From Micromussa lordhowensis (taxonomy: Eukaryota; Cnidaria; Anthozoa; Scleractinia; Lobophylliidae), in assembly GCA_964020085.1 (NCBI GenBank), contig OZ026601.1, positions 26,104,914 to 26,168,913 of the forward strand: a DNA stretch of 64,000 nucleotides. The letters run 5' to 3'. Position numbers and translations under genes: made by a program. Within the stretch, counting starts at the first letter, position 1. Each line of letters begins with the position of its first letter. The notes under the pieces were generated by a model that worked only from the letters and a program-made list of their open reading frames with translations, searched no databases and had not been told where the DNA came from. This document shows positions 9,500 through 17,293 of this stretch, in pieces.

Positions 9500-10142
9500 C
9501 TAAAGCTTGAACCATTTTCTTGTCAGCCACATTTTTACATGATTTTACATTTACTCCCTTATCAGCACATACTAAGTAATCAACATCGTGTTGCATGGCT
9601 ATAGCATCTGTCTTACCTGTTGGTTGATCATAGATTTCATAGATTTGGCCAGTGTTTCGATCCCATTTTACTTGGTTTTCTAAATCATTGTAAGGACCAG
9701 TATATTTGTGTCCTGGAAGAGTCCAACCAGCTTTCGGTTTAGGTAACTTACCTATTGCTTTATGAATATCAACTCCCCTACCCCTACCCCTTCCACTGAT
9801 TTTTTTAGAGAGATTGTCAGCCAGAGAGTCAACTGCTCTATTCAAATACCTTTTACCAATGCCTTTAACTTTGTCTTTTACATAATCTGATTTTATTGCT
9901 TTGCTAGCACCAATTTTTCCAAGGTTATACAATCCTTTTGCACCAGCAGCCAACCCTTTGACAATTAGTTCATCAAAACCTCTTCCCTGCATTTCTCCTT
10001 TAGATATAAAACGAAATTTTGTAATTCCACATTCAGCACAAATACATCGCATTGCATTTCTACCGTTTTTTGTAATTACAAAAGTTTCAGAATTTGGTAC
10101 ACATTCTGTCCTTTTTCTTTGTCGAACACAATAAGATAACAT
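9420..10142 (-). CDS. PLA2-like (parvovirus VP1u-type) protein with N-terminal Cys domain
   Basis: 240 residues. Residues 1-46 form a small Cys-containing domain (CVRQRKRTEC...MRCICAECGITK), like a DUF5679-type zinc ribbon and clearly paralogous to the start of the next gene upstream. A Gly/Arg linker follows (GRGRGRG). Then comes a phospholipase-A2-like core with a calcium-loop-like LPGHKYTGPYN (142-152) and the catalytic HDVDY (185-189) in DAIAMQHDVDY. In parvoviruses this domain breaches endosomal membranes, and a similar entry role is possible here. The frame stops (TAG at 9420) just before the A18 run and the integrase, so this copy is probably a frameshifted part of a PLA2-integrase fusion. 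Confidence 0.75.
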   Translation of the reverse strand: MLSYCVRQRKRTECVPNSETFVITKNGRNAMRCICAECGITKFRFISKGEMQGRGFDELIVKGLAAGAKGLYNLGKIGASKAIKSDYVKDKVKGIGKRYLNRAVDSLADNLSKKISGRGRGRGVDIHKAIGKLPKPKAGWTLPGHKYTGPYNDLENQVKWDRNTGQIYEIYDQPTGKTDAIAMQHDVDYLVCADKGVNVKSCKNVADKKMVQALDAIPWNERQWGHWLARNTINTKQNLV

Positions 10143-10239
10143 ATATTAATTAATATTATAATAAATATATGTTAATCTATTGTTAAAAAAGTTAACTATG
10201 GATTTTAATTAATATTAAATCTATTGTTAACAAAGTTAA

Positions 10240-10476
10240 CTATAATATAGCTCCTATGAGGGGAATTCCCTTAAATGGACTGTTTTTACCCAGTAATAGC
10301 CCTTTTCCTTTTCTACCTCTTCCTACTGCCCCTGACTTAACAAATTTAGTTTTTGTTATCCTACATTCTGCGCATTTACATCGCATCATGGCACGACCAT
10401 TTCTTGCCTGTACAACCCTTTCTGAACCAGGAACGCACTCTGTCTGTTTTCGTTGTTTTACACAATAGCTTTTCAT
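10240..10476 (-). CDS. small basic Cys-domain peptide, pX-like
   Basis: 78 residues. Residues 1-46 (CVKQRKQTECV...MRCKCAECRITK) match the N-terminal domain of the PLA2-like protein. A basic GRGRKGKG stretch and a short hydrophobic tail (PLIGAIL) follow. Basic peptides with a GR/GK core and hydrophobic end recall adenovirus pX-type core peptides, but this is a weak resemblance. TATATAG directly precedes the ATG. Confidence 0.55.
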   Translation of the reverse strand: MKSYCVKQRKQTECVPGSERVVQARNGRAMMRCKCAECRITKTKFVKSGAVGRGRKGKGLLLGKNSPFKGIPLIGAIL

Positions 10477-10514
10477 CTATATAATTATTTTTTATTTTAT
10501 TTTAATATATTATA

Positions 10515-10703
10515 ATGGAAGAAATTGTCATTGAAAAAGAAATACGTAGAATAGAAGCGATGTATAAACATTACAAACTTCTTTATAGAAAAATTGCCTT
10601 TTTATGTTGTTCTGGAGAAACTAAAAGAGTGAGAAATCTGAGAAATAGTTTGAAACGAGATTTAAAAAACATGAGAAGTCTTCAAAGCAATTTACTAATG
10701 TAA
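10515..10703 (+). CDS. small helical protein of unknown function
   Basis: 62 residues, highly charged, predicted helical (EKEIRRIEAMYKHYKLL ... RNSLKRDLKNMRSLQ). It is the only rightward gene inside the leftward block, convergent with the protease-fusion gene. Its last codons and TAA are formed by a TTTACTAATGTAAA hairpin repeat. It resembles the 74-residue protein at 17058 in size and composition. I do not recognise a family. Confidence 0.45.
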   Translation: MEEIVIEKEIRRIEAMYKHYKLLYRKIAFLCCSGETKRVRNLRNSLKRDLKNMRSLQSNLLM

Positions 10704-10723
10704 AGTTCCTTTACTAATGTAAA
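10691..10723. terminator. paired hairpin repeats between convergent genes
   Basis: Two copies of TTTACTAATGTAAA (10691-10704 and 10710-10723) fold as TTTAC/GTAAA stems with a 4-base loop. The first contains the stop of the rightward gene and the second the stop of the leftward gene. The position suggests 3'-end formation signals, like the hairpins at mimivirus transcript ends. Function is inferred. Confidence 0.5.
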
Positions 10724-11889
10724 TGTAATTTACTAAAATAGTTTTCTATGAATTTTTCATTCTCTTCGGTGTCAAAGCTAAAAACTTGCAATAAATCGAA
10801 ATAATCTACTCCTTTATGCATTTCATTCAAGAAATACAAGCAAAAATAGCCACAGGTTGTAGTATAGAGATTCTGTATTTGTCGGTTTTGGTGTAATAAA
10901 TTTAAGTTTTTCTCTTTTGCATGGTTTACCAACTCTTGAAAAGGTGGCATACCAAAAGAGTCAAAGTAATTTATTGTACCATCACGAACATAGGTTGTAA
11001 CCCTCTGACTACCACTCATATAATGAGGTTCTAAATTATAAATAAAAAGCGCTAACTTATGCTGATGTGGTACAGTCTGATCTCTACTTAAAACATTCTT
11101 GATAGGTATCTTCAAGTATTTACACCAATCTAAAAGATCAAAATTACTCATTGGGATATCTTTATGGAATTTAGGCTTTTTTTTTTTTCCTCTTCCTCTA
11201 CCCCTGCCCCATGTCCCAATAAAAGGTGGTGGAGCCATTGGTCCAATTCGGACTGCTGCTCCACCATTTGATCTTGGACCGCCCATTCTAGGATTTCCAC
11301 CTTTTATACTTCCTCCTTTTAATGCATCAATAATCATTGGAATACCAATACTAGCTAGTAACGTGCCAATACCACTTCCTACTTGTCGTTGTGTAAGTCG
11401 GAAAAGTAAGTCTTCTCCTAATTTATGAGCTCGGGCTAAATCTCCTATTTGTCCTTTAGTCAGTAGATCACCCATTTGAGCTAACATATATAGATTTTTA
11501 TTTGGTACTTGATATAATTGACCACCACTAATTTTCTTAACTATTTGGCTAGCACCTTCAGAAGCTAACCCTGCTAGGGCAGACAATCCTAGTGTTTTAC
11601 CGATAGTTGGTGCTACATTCTTTAATACTGGCAATATTGAACTAAATATCCCACTACCAGTTTGTCGCCTGATATTATACTTTGATATAGTAATTACCAT
11701 TCCTCGATCCATTGATTTGGCTTTAGCTAGTCTCTTAACAGTATTCATTGGTACCATAAGGACATCGGAACCACTTAACGCATTTTTACTTAAGCGTAAA
11801 CTTATTTCTTCTCTGTGTCTGTAAGCCTTAGATAGTTTTCTTTTTTGACCTTCAGAAAGTTTTACAGAAATTTTATGTAATTCAGTCAT
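10714..11889 (-). CDS. minor-capsid-like protein fused to adenain-like cysteine protease
   Basis: 391 residues. The N-terminal part (1-195) has two related modules, each ending in GSGI plus a hydrophobic segment (79-120 and 171-190), as in membrane-active minor capsid proteins. A Gly/Pro/Arg linker (196-236, GRGRGRGKKKK) precedes a C-terminal domain of the adenovirus maturation-protease/Ulp1 type. In that domain NYFDSFG gives the acidic residue D310, a Gln lies near 337-339, and TTTCGYFCLYFL gives the nucleophile C346. The position where the family has its catalytic His reads Gln295 (GSQRVTTY), so activity is doubtful. Such proteases cut capsid precursors, and the physical fusion to a minor capsid protein would deliver the protease into the particle. 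TATATA abuts the ATG. Confidence 0.75.
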   Translation of the reverse strand: MTELHKISVKLSEGQKRKLSKAYRHREEISLRLSKNALSGSDVLMVPMNTVKRLAKAKSMDRGMVITISKYNIRRQTGSGIFSSILPVLKNVAPTIGKTLGLSALAGLASEGASQIVKKISGGQLYQVPNKNLYMLAQMGDLLTKGQIGDLARAHKLGEDLLFRLTQRQVGSGIGTLLASIGIPMIIDALKGGSIKGGNPRMGGPRSNGGAAVRIGPMAPPPFIGTWGRGRGRGKKKKPKFHKDIPMSNFDLLDWCKYLKIPIKNVLSRDQTVPHQHKLALFIYNLEPHYMSGSQRVTTYVRDGTINYFDSFGMPPFQELVNHAKEKNLNLLHQNRQIQNLYTTTCGYFCLYFLNEMHKGVDYFDLLQVFSFDTEENEKFIENYFSKLHLH

Positions 11890-11960
11890 TATATATTATT
11901 TATAAACTTTTTAAAAAATTCATAAATAATATTTATTCTATGAAATAGTCTATGGTGTTA

Positions 11961-12683
11961 TTAATCAGATCCAATAGATATAACATCTTCTTCTTCATCA
12001 TCATCTAAGATGAAGTTATCGAAAAGATCTTCTTGTTCTCGATATGATACTTGCATTAATTTTGGTTTTATAGTAGCTCCAAAAGTTCCAGTTGTAATTG
12101 AAAACCAGGAAGCAATAAATTTCACTTTACTTTTTTGACCAATTTTTACTGAATCATATCCTAAATTTTCCCCATCCCATGTAAAAAATCTTGTAGCTAT
12201 TCGATCATTTCTAAAAAATAGATTAAACTCCATCCTTGATGGGAAATCTAGATATACTCTTTCTTCATCAACAATTTTATACGGTTTTTTACAGATTCTT
12301 TTCCAAGAACCACCTTGACCGTGTTCATCATATCCCGCTACAGCTTCTCTATGTATTTTTTTATTGTTCTTTAAAGAATGTAAATAATCAATAAAAAATT
12401 CGTCTAATTCTTTGGCTTTTTCTAGATATTCCCCATCACAATTAATTTGCATGCTAGTACTTTGATATTCTCCATTTTTATCATAACTTTCTTTTAAACC
12501 GAACGGAGTATATCCTTTATATTTAATAAATAATGTCCTTCCATTGTATAATATTCCAATCTGTGTTCCATTGTGATTATTTGGCTTTGGTTTTTTAAAA
12601 GTTATCTTTGAAGTGTCAATATGGAGAAAATCGACTATTTCTTGTTTGTTCTGACTTTCGTTCTGACTTGCTTTAACACTCAT
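11961..12683 (-). CDS. putative ssDNA-binding-like protein with acidic tail
   Basis: 240 residues without a firmly recognised family. The middle is rich in aromatic and basic residues (RTLFIKYKGYTPFG, FNLFFRNDRIATRFFTWDG). The last 20 residues are strongly acidic (LDDDEEEDVISIGSD). A basic/aromatic body with an acidic C-terminus is the usual build of replication single-strand binding proteins, and a protein-primed system needs one, so that role is my inference. It sits between the protease fusion and the major capsid gene on the same strand. TATATA overlaps the ATG. Confidence 0.5.
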   Translation of the reverse strand: MSVKASQNESQNKQEIVDFLHIDTSKITFKKPKPNNHNGTQIGILYNGRTLFIKYKGYTPFGLKESYDKNGEYQSTSMQINCDGEYLEKAKELDEFFIDYLHSLKNNKKIHREAVAGYDEHGQGGSWKRICKKPYKIVDEERVYLDFPSRMEFNLFFRNDRIATRFFTWDGENLGYDSVKIGQKSKVKFIASWFSITTGTFGATIKPKLMQVSYREQEDLFDNFILDDDEEEDVISIGSD

Positions 12684-12747
12684 ATATATTATATTATAAT
12701 ATTTTTTCTAAGACATTTATTAATTTATTAATTTATTAATTTATTAA

Positions 12748-12817
12748 TTTACTAAGGTAAAGGAACTTTACTAAGGTAAAGGAACTTTACTAATGTAAAA
12801 TATTTTACTAATGTAAA
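12748..12817. terminator. array of four hairpin repeats at the 3' end of the capsid gene
   Basis: TTTACTAAGGTAAA (12748-12761, 12767-12780) and TTTACTAATGTAAA (12786-12799, 12804-12817) stand in tandem, each a TTTAC/GTAAA stem with a 4-base loop. The capsid gene's TAG (12818-12820) follows directly. Further copies lie at 15249-15293 and 10691-10723, always at gene ends. Confidence 0.5.
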
Positions 12818-14062
12818 CTAAACTATTACTAATAGATCTCCAACTTTATCAACAACAACATCTTCTTCATAGAGAACAATTGCATGCACTCTAAAATCAG
12901 CAGCTGCGGCTTGTGAGAGGCGAAATCTTATGTTAAGTTGCTTTGGATCTCGGCTAACCCCTTCTGCTTGATAAGTCAAATCAAAATATAACATTGGGTA
13001 AAGACTTGAAAAATTAGTGACATTGAGCTGAGTACCTGTGTTATAATCATTCTTTTTCCATGAATAATTCATTAAATCATAATAGATTCTTGTTTTACTT
13101 TCTGTATCATATTCAAGTTCTGGATAGAAGACACCATTACCATATTCAAGACGACATGTGCTAAGATGACTATTATTATTGGCTGCGTTCAGTTTAAAAG
13201 TATCAAAAATATAAGGATTTGCTGTCATATCATTTGTCTTAAGTCTCTGGAAGTAGAGGAAAACATGCTTTACTTTATCAATACTAGCTGAGATTCTGAA
13301 ATCACCACTGTTTCTGGTAGTATCTGAAGTTTGGTACATTTCTTTTAGGTATCTCCATTTACTGGGTTTTTGGTATTCACTGATGAATTTAGTCATAAGA
13401 GCATCTTTTGGTTCTAGTCGTGGTACCCATAGATAAAAACGATCAATTACTAATCTCAATGTATCAACTGCCCCATATAATACTTCAGCGTCCGGTGTAA
13501 GTTCTATTTCAAATTGGAGATCCATTGGTGGTAACAATCGTCCTTCTAATTCTTCGAAAAAAGAATACCTATTTAATGGAATACTTGTATTAACATGAGC
13601 TCTGTTAGCTGTTAATAAACGCCTACTTTCCAAACCAGTGTTTGTATCGTCTGAAGTGGCATCTGTATCTAAATACCATAAGCTATTTTTGGCTGTACTA
13701 CGTCCAAAATCATCTGAATATTCTAAAAGATTTTTTGCAAAAGTTACAAGATGAAGATTATCAGTGTCGTAGACGATTTTTCCTGCACTCTTTATTACCA
13801 TATGCTTAATTAATGAATGCGATCCATTAATAATTGTTGTTCTGGCGTCTGCATTGTCTCCACCATTTGCTTTAAGGTCTAATCTGAATCGCACTTCAAA
13901 AAAGGCGTTAAACCAATCAAGCGTAATACCACGATCAGTAACATGAAATTTGTATCCTTTCTTTTCTTGCTCTTGAGTATTGGCAGGAGCTCTTATAGCA
14001 TCTTGAAGACGAAATTGCACTAGTTCGTTTCTCTGTACGTTCTCTGGTGATCTAAATGCCAT
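12818..14062 (-). CDS. major capsid protein (double jelly-roll type)
   Basis: 414 residues of mostly beta-type sequence. Segments such as GITLDWFNAFFEVRFRL, LQFEIELTPDAEVLYG, LRLVIDRFYLWVPRL and PMLYFDLTYQAEG look like jelly-roll strands, and the position among the penton-like and core genes fits the Polinton hexon-like coat protein. It is shorter than many Polinton major capsid proteins (often 500-650 residues), so it could be a compact variant. The frame is uninterrupted. TATATA lies directly before the ATG and four hairpin repeats follow the stop. Identification is by context and general pattern, and a structure prediction would settle it. Confidence 0.7.
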   Translation of the reverse strand: MAFRSPENVQRNELVQFRLQDAIRAPANTQEQEKKGYKFHVTDRGITLDWFNAFFEVRFRLDLKANGGDNADARTTIINGSHSLIKHMVIKSAGKIVYDTDNLHLVTFAKNLLEYSDDFGRSTAKNSLWYLDTDATSDDTNTGLESRRLLTANRAHVNTSIPLNRYSFFEELEGRLLPPMDLQFEIELTPDAEVLYGAVDTLRLVIDRFYLWVPRLEPKDALMTKFISEYQKPSKWRYLKEMYQTSDTTRNSGDFRISASIDKVKHVFLYFQRLKTNDMTANPYIFDTFKLNAANNNSHLSTCRLEYGNGVFYPELEYDTESKTRIYYDLMNYSWKKNDYNTGTQLNVTNFSSLYPMLYFDLTYQAEGVSRDPKQLNIRFRLSQAAAADFRVHAIVLYEEDVVVDKVGDLLVIV

Positions 14063-14098
14063 TATATATTTTTTATCAGATTTTTTTTTTCAAGATCT

Positions 14099-14473
14099 TT
14101 AAGATCGCGCTATAAGATTATTAATCAGTGTATTAACTTCATCCTGAGTTTTTGGCTTTGCTCTGCCTGGCTTTGACTTTGTTGACTTTGTTGACTTTGT
14201 CGCTTTTCCTGAGGACAGCCTTTTTCGGATAAGCTCACCAGATCGCTCTATAACTTTATCAGCAGCCTTTTTACCAACTTTTTCTCCCGCATGAGATACA
14301 CCAGCTTGTCTTGCTTTTTTAGCAAATGGTTTTAAAACCTGTCCAGTTAAAGCACTAGCTACTCGTTTTAGTGGTTTCATAAGATTATCTACTATAATTC
14401 CATTGCCACGGTGTTTGTAGACATATCGTCCCGTTCTTGGGTGATAAATCTTTTTGAACTCTCTTGACTTCAT
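14099..14473 (-). CDS. small basic virion-core-like protein
   Basis: 124 residues, strongly basic: YHPRTGRYVYKHRGNG at the start, PFAKKARQAG in the middle, a triple KSTKSTKSKP repeat near residue 95, and a short helical end. The charge and place between the two capsid genes suggest a DNA-condensing or pre-core protein, comparable in position to adenovirus core proteins. No firm family. It ends 36 bp before the capsid start and is preceded by TATATA at its ATG. Confidence 0.55.
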   Translation of the reverse strand: MKSREFKKIYHPRTGRYVYKHRGNGIIVDNLMKPLKRVASALTGQVLKPFAKKARQAGVSHAGEKVGKKAADKVIERSGELIRKRLSSGKATKSTKSTKSKPGRAKPKTQDEVNTLINNLIARS

Positions 14474-14479
14474 ATATAA

Positions 14480-15247
14480 TTAAAATGGAACTTTTTTTAA
14501 GATTAATGAAAATGCAGTGTTAGCATGATTTAAATAGACTGGTCTTCTTAAACCATCAGTTACATAGATTCGAACGCTTGAAACTCTTGTTTTATTGATA
14601 GGATTAAATATAACACGACGCGGTTCAAGGGTAAAATTGTAAGAAGGTTTTAAAGTTCCTACACCAAAACTAAAAACAATATCTGATTCTCTCCCATCTA
14701 CTAATGAATCAGAGACTAAATTACAATGAATATTTAGGACATCTGTATCTTCTGATATGTTAGGTATTTTGGGGCTAACGTTTCTCTCATCTCTTAAGAC
14801 CACCTTATCGAATCCTATTAGTTTACCAAAATTTGATTTACTTAGGTCAAGCCGATAGTTAGCGTCTAAAGTCACTAAGACTCTAAAAGTTGAATCATCA
14901 AAAGTTAAAGAGATTGGAAATTCTTCATCACCATCACCATTAACTATTTTAGTCTTTTCCTTAATGTAATTATCAATATCAATGTAATCCCAAACTCCTT
15001 TTGGAAAATCAATATCTGTAAATGTTTTCCCACCGTCTTTACTGTGAGCTATCTTTTGATTGCTATAACCAGAATTTATATTTGTCCATGTAAAAGCCAT
15101 TGAAATAATTTTATTAAAACCAATATACCAAACCCCATCACTGTGTTCATAGTCCAAAGTTCTAGAAAACCTTGTAGTAAAATCACCAGGTCGATTACCA
15201 GGTTCATCTTTAACAGAAAAACTGCTTAATGAGATTTCTCTCTCCAT
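14480..15247 (-). CDS. penton-like minor capsid protein (single jelly roll)
   Basis: 255 residues. The C-terminal third (SDIVFSFGVGTL, YNFTLEPRRVIFNPINKT, VRIYVTDGLRRPVYL, FSLILKKV) is the part I recognise best as the Polinton/virophage penton-type minor capsid protein. The N-terminal half contains SFSVKDEPGNRPGDFTTRF, typical of such proteins. It would form the pentameric vertices where fibres attach. It starts 41 bp after the stop of the PPxY protein and ends 6 bp before the next gene. A hairpin repeat overlaps its start region. Confidence 0.8.
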   Translation of the reverse strand: MEREISLSSFSVKDEPGNRPGDFTTRFSRTLDYEHSDGVWYIGFNKIISMAFTWTNINSGYSNQKIAHSKDGGKTFTDIDFPKGVWDYIDIDNYIKEKTKIVNGDGDEEFPISLTFDDSTFRVLVTLDANYRLDLSKSNFGKLIGFDKVVLRDERNVSPKIPNISEDTDVLNIHCNLVSDSLVDGRESDIVFSFGVGTLKPSYNFTLEPRRVIFNPINKTRVSSVRIYVTDGLRRPVYLNHANTAFSLILKKVPF

Positions 15248-15288
15248 ATACTAATGTAAATATAATTTACTAATGTAAATATTTTTTA

Positions 15289-16338
15289 CTAAACCCCAAA
15301 ATATTTTTTCACTAACTTTTGATATTGTGACTTATTGATTGATTTTGTTCGTAATAGAGTGTCTAAGATAGTTTGACCCATATTTCTCATCTTGACACTT
15401 GTATTTCCTGCTTCCATTTCACCAATAATTAGTGTTAATTTCTTTAGTAATTCTTGAGCATCATTATAGAAATAGATACCACTTCCTCTTTTAACACCTC
15501 CCCTGACGCCACTTCCCTTTGTACTTTTCTTTTTCTGTACTTTTAGATAGTCTCTATATTCTTGAATAGGTTTTAGTCTTGTATCTGCAAATTTATGAGC
15601 CATATCCTTTTCTCGCTCTAGCTTTTCTATTACATCTTTTGGCAATCCTTTTTTTATGGCTTGTTTTAGTCTGTTAGTTGTATTTGTCTTAAATTTACTT
15701 GTAATACTGCTTATTTCAGAATTTGCTCGTTTTATGTTACTCTCGAGATATTTACTACGTTTAACTGGTGTCATTTCTGGTTGGGCTAATCTCTTTTCAA
15801 CATCATCATAGTTAGGAAGATTTGATTGGTCTAAAATTCTATTAATATCTCCTCTATCTAAATCTTCATCTTCATCATCAGGTGGTGCTTCAATTGCTAA
15901 AGGTCCTTCCACAAAAGAATATTCTGGTGGTAAAGATTCATCTCCTGGGTCCCAAAAACTAGGATCCATTTCATATTTTGGTGGCGCGCCTTTAGGTATC
16001 TTAGCTATTTGTTTTTCTGCCTGTGGCGCTACATAATCTTGGAAATCTAATAATCCTTCTACATCCATATCTTCATATGGATCTACTTCAGGTGCATAAT
16101 CAATTTCATCTGGTTTACCTTGTGCTGGGGGAGGACGTATTCTCATTTGTGGCCTATTCTTAGGCTTTTGTGCCCTTAAACCCTCTATGATTTCATCAAG
16201 TCTAAATGATTTTGTTATCCGCTGGTCAGAGGTCTTACTCTTTATCTTCTCTTCAGTGATCTCATCATAAAGCTGATTCTTCATCCTTCCAGTCTCAGTC
16301 CGTTTCTGAGCTAATCGTTTCCAATTTGAGAGACTCAT
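15289..16338 (-). CDS. structural protein with two PPxY late-domain motifs
   Basis: 349 residues. The N-terminal 150 are Pro/Asp/Glu-rich and disordered and contain APPKYE (119-122 = PPKY) and LPPEYS (137-140 = PPEY). PPxY binds WW domains of NEDD4-type ubiquitin ligases in adenovirus pVI and retroviral Gag. The middle is helical and charged. A GSG-containing basic stretch (GSGVRGGVKRGSG, ~276-288) precedes a conserved helical end (AQELLKKLTLIIGEMEAG ... INKSQYQKLVKKYFG). A role in assembly, release or intracellular transport is inferred. It is the first gene of the leftward block. Confidence 0.6.
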   Translation of the reverse strand: MSLSNWKRLAQKRTETGRMKNQLYDEITEEKIKSKTSDQRITKSFRLDEIIEGLRAQKPKNRPQMRIRPPPAQGKPDEIDYAPEVDPYEDMDVEGLLDFQDYVAPQAEKQIAKIPKGAPPKYEMDPSFWDPGDESLPPEYSFVEGPLAIEAPPDDEDEDLDRGDINRILDQSNLPNYDDVEKRLAQPEMTPVKRSKYLESNIKRANSEISSITSKFKTNTTNRLKQAIKKGLPKDVIEKLEREKDMAHKFADTRLKPIQEYRDYLKVQKKKSTKGSGVRGGVKRGSGIYFYNDAQELLKKLTLIIGEMEAGNTSVKMRNMGQTILDTLLRTKSINKSQYQKLVKKYFGV

Positions 16339-16410
16339 ATAATATTTCTATTTTTTATATTATGTGAATTAATATACGACTTTTATTTAAAAAATATAAA
16401 TATTATATAG
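16339..16410. promoter_or_regulatory. divergent promoter region of the Polinton
   Basis: This 72-bp, very A/T-rich gap separates the leftward block from the rightward block and must hold both start signals. TATATAG lies just before the ATPase ATG and ATTATATG includes the ATG of the opposite gene. Confidence 0.55.
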
Positions 16411-17046
16411 ATGAAAATTCCTAATTATGATTCAACTTGTAATAATGACAGCAATTTCCGAAAACTGCTACCTTATATGCCTTCAGACACTTTTCGAATG
16501 TTAATTTGCGGACCAAGCGGTTGTGGTAAAACTAACGTTCTCATGCATATGCTTTATAATCTACTCTACTATGATAAGATTTACTTGTTTTCTAAAAATC
16601 TAGAGCAACCGAAGTACAGACAACTATTAGAAACATTTCGACCCATTTCAGAAGAGGTTGGTTATGATGTCATAGAAGAGAGTAATGGTGATGTAGTTCC
16701 TCTCGAAAGCTTAGATGATGATAACCAAAAAATAGTCATCTTTGATGACTTTGTTTGTGAACGAAACCAAAAACCTCTAATTGAATATTTTATTGGTGGT
16801 CGTCATAAAAATTGCAGTGTAATCTATTTAAGTCAATCTTATTATCTCACTCCCAAAGACATCAGGTTGAATTGCTCTCATTTTTGTATTTTTGACTCTC
16901 CAAGTAATGCAGAGAAAGCAAGAATGTGCAGTGAAGTCAATGTACCTAAGAAGCGATTCGAGAGTGCGACTAGTGAGCCTTATAGTTTTGCGTACATTGA
17001 TAAGACAAAAAAGACAATCAGAAAAAATTTCAATGAAAATATATAA
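16411..17046 (+). CDS. FtsK/HerA-type (A32-like) DNA packaging ATPase
   Basis: 211 residues, the usual small size of Polinton and virophage packaging ATPases. Walker A is GPSGCGKT (34-41) and Walker B KIVIFDDF (107-114). A sensor-like SVIYLSQSYY lies near 136-145. It would pump the genome into the preformed capsid. It opens the rightward block, and the short gene at 17058 follows 11 bp after its stop. Confidence 0.93.
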   Translation: MKIPNYDSTCNNDSNFRKLLPYMPSDTFRMLICGPSGCGKTNVLMHMLYNLLYYDKIYLFSKNLEQPKYRQLLETFRPISEEVGYDVIEESNGDVVPLESLDDDNQKIVIFDDFVCERNQKPLIEYFIGGRHKNCSVIYLSQSYYLTPKDIRLNCSHFCIFDSPSNAEKARMCSEVNVPKKRFESATSEPYSFAYIDKTKKTIRKNFNENI

Positions 17047-17057
17047 TTTAGTAATGT

Positions 17058-17282
17058 ATGGATAGAAATCGTTCGACGAGAAGATTAACAAAAGAAATAT
17101 ATAATGAGTTTAATAACATAAATTTTTCATTAGAGAATCTTACTAGTAAACTAGAATGTTTAAAAATGATTGAAAGAAAATACAACGAATCTATTTCGGA
17201 TGAAATATTATTATTAATTAAAGATCTGAAAATGTTACATTTTGATTACTTAAGAGATAAAGAAGAAGAATTATTTATTTAA
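17058..17282 (+). CDS. small helical protein of unknown function
   Basis: 74 residues, charged and helix-rich (IYNEFNNINFSLENLTSKLECLKMIERKYNE), with coiled-coil-like spacing. It lies between the ATPase and the fibre gene, 11 bp from each. No family recognised. TATATA is 13 nt upstream, within the end of the ATPase gene. Confidence 0.5.
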   Translation: MDRNRSTRRLTKEIYNEFNNINFSLENLTSKLECLKMIERKYNESISDEILLLIKDLKMLHFDYLRDKEEELFI

Positions 17283-17293
17283 GTTAAGTATAT

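Noticed and set aside
11099..11428. 109-codon plus frame
   Set aside because: Proline/glycine-rich shadow of the Gly-rich linker of the minor-capsid/protease gene on the other strand.
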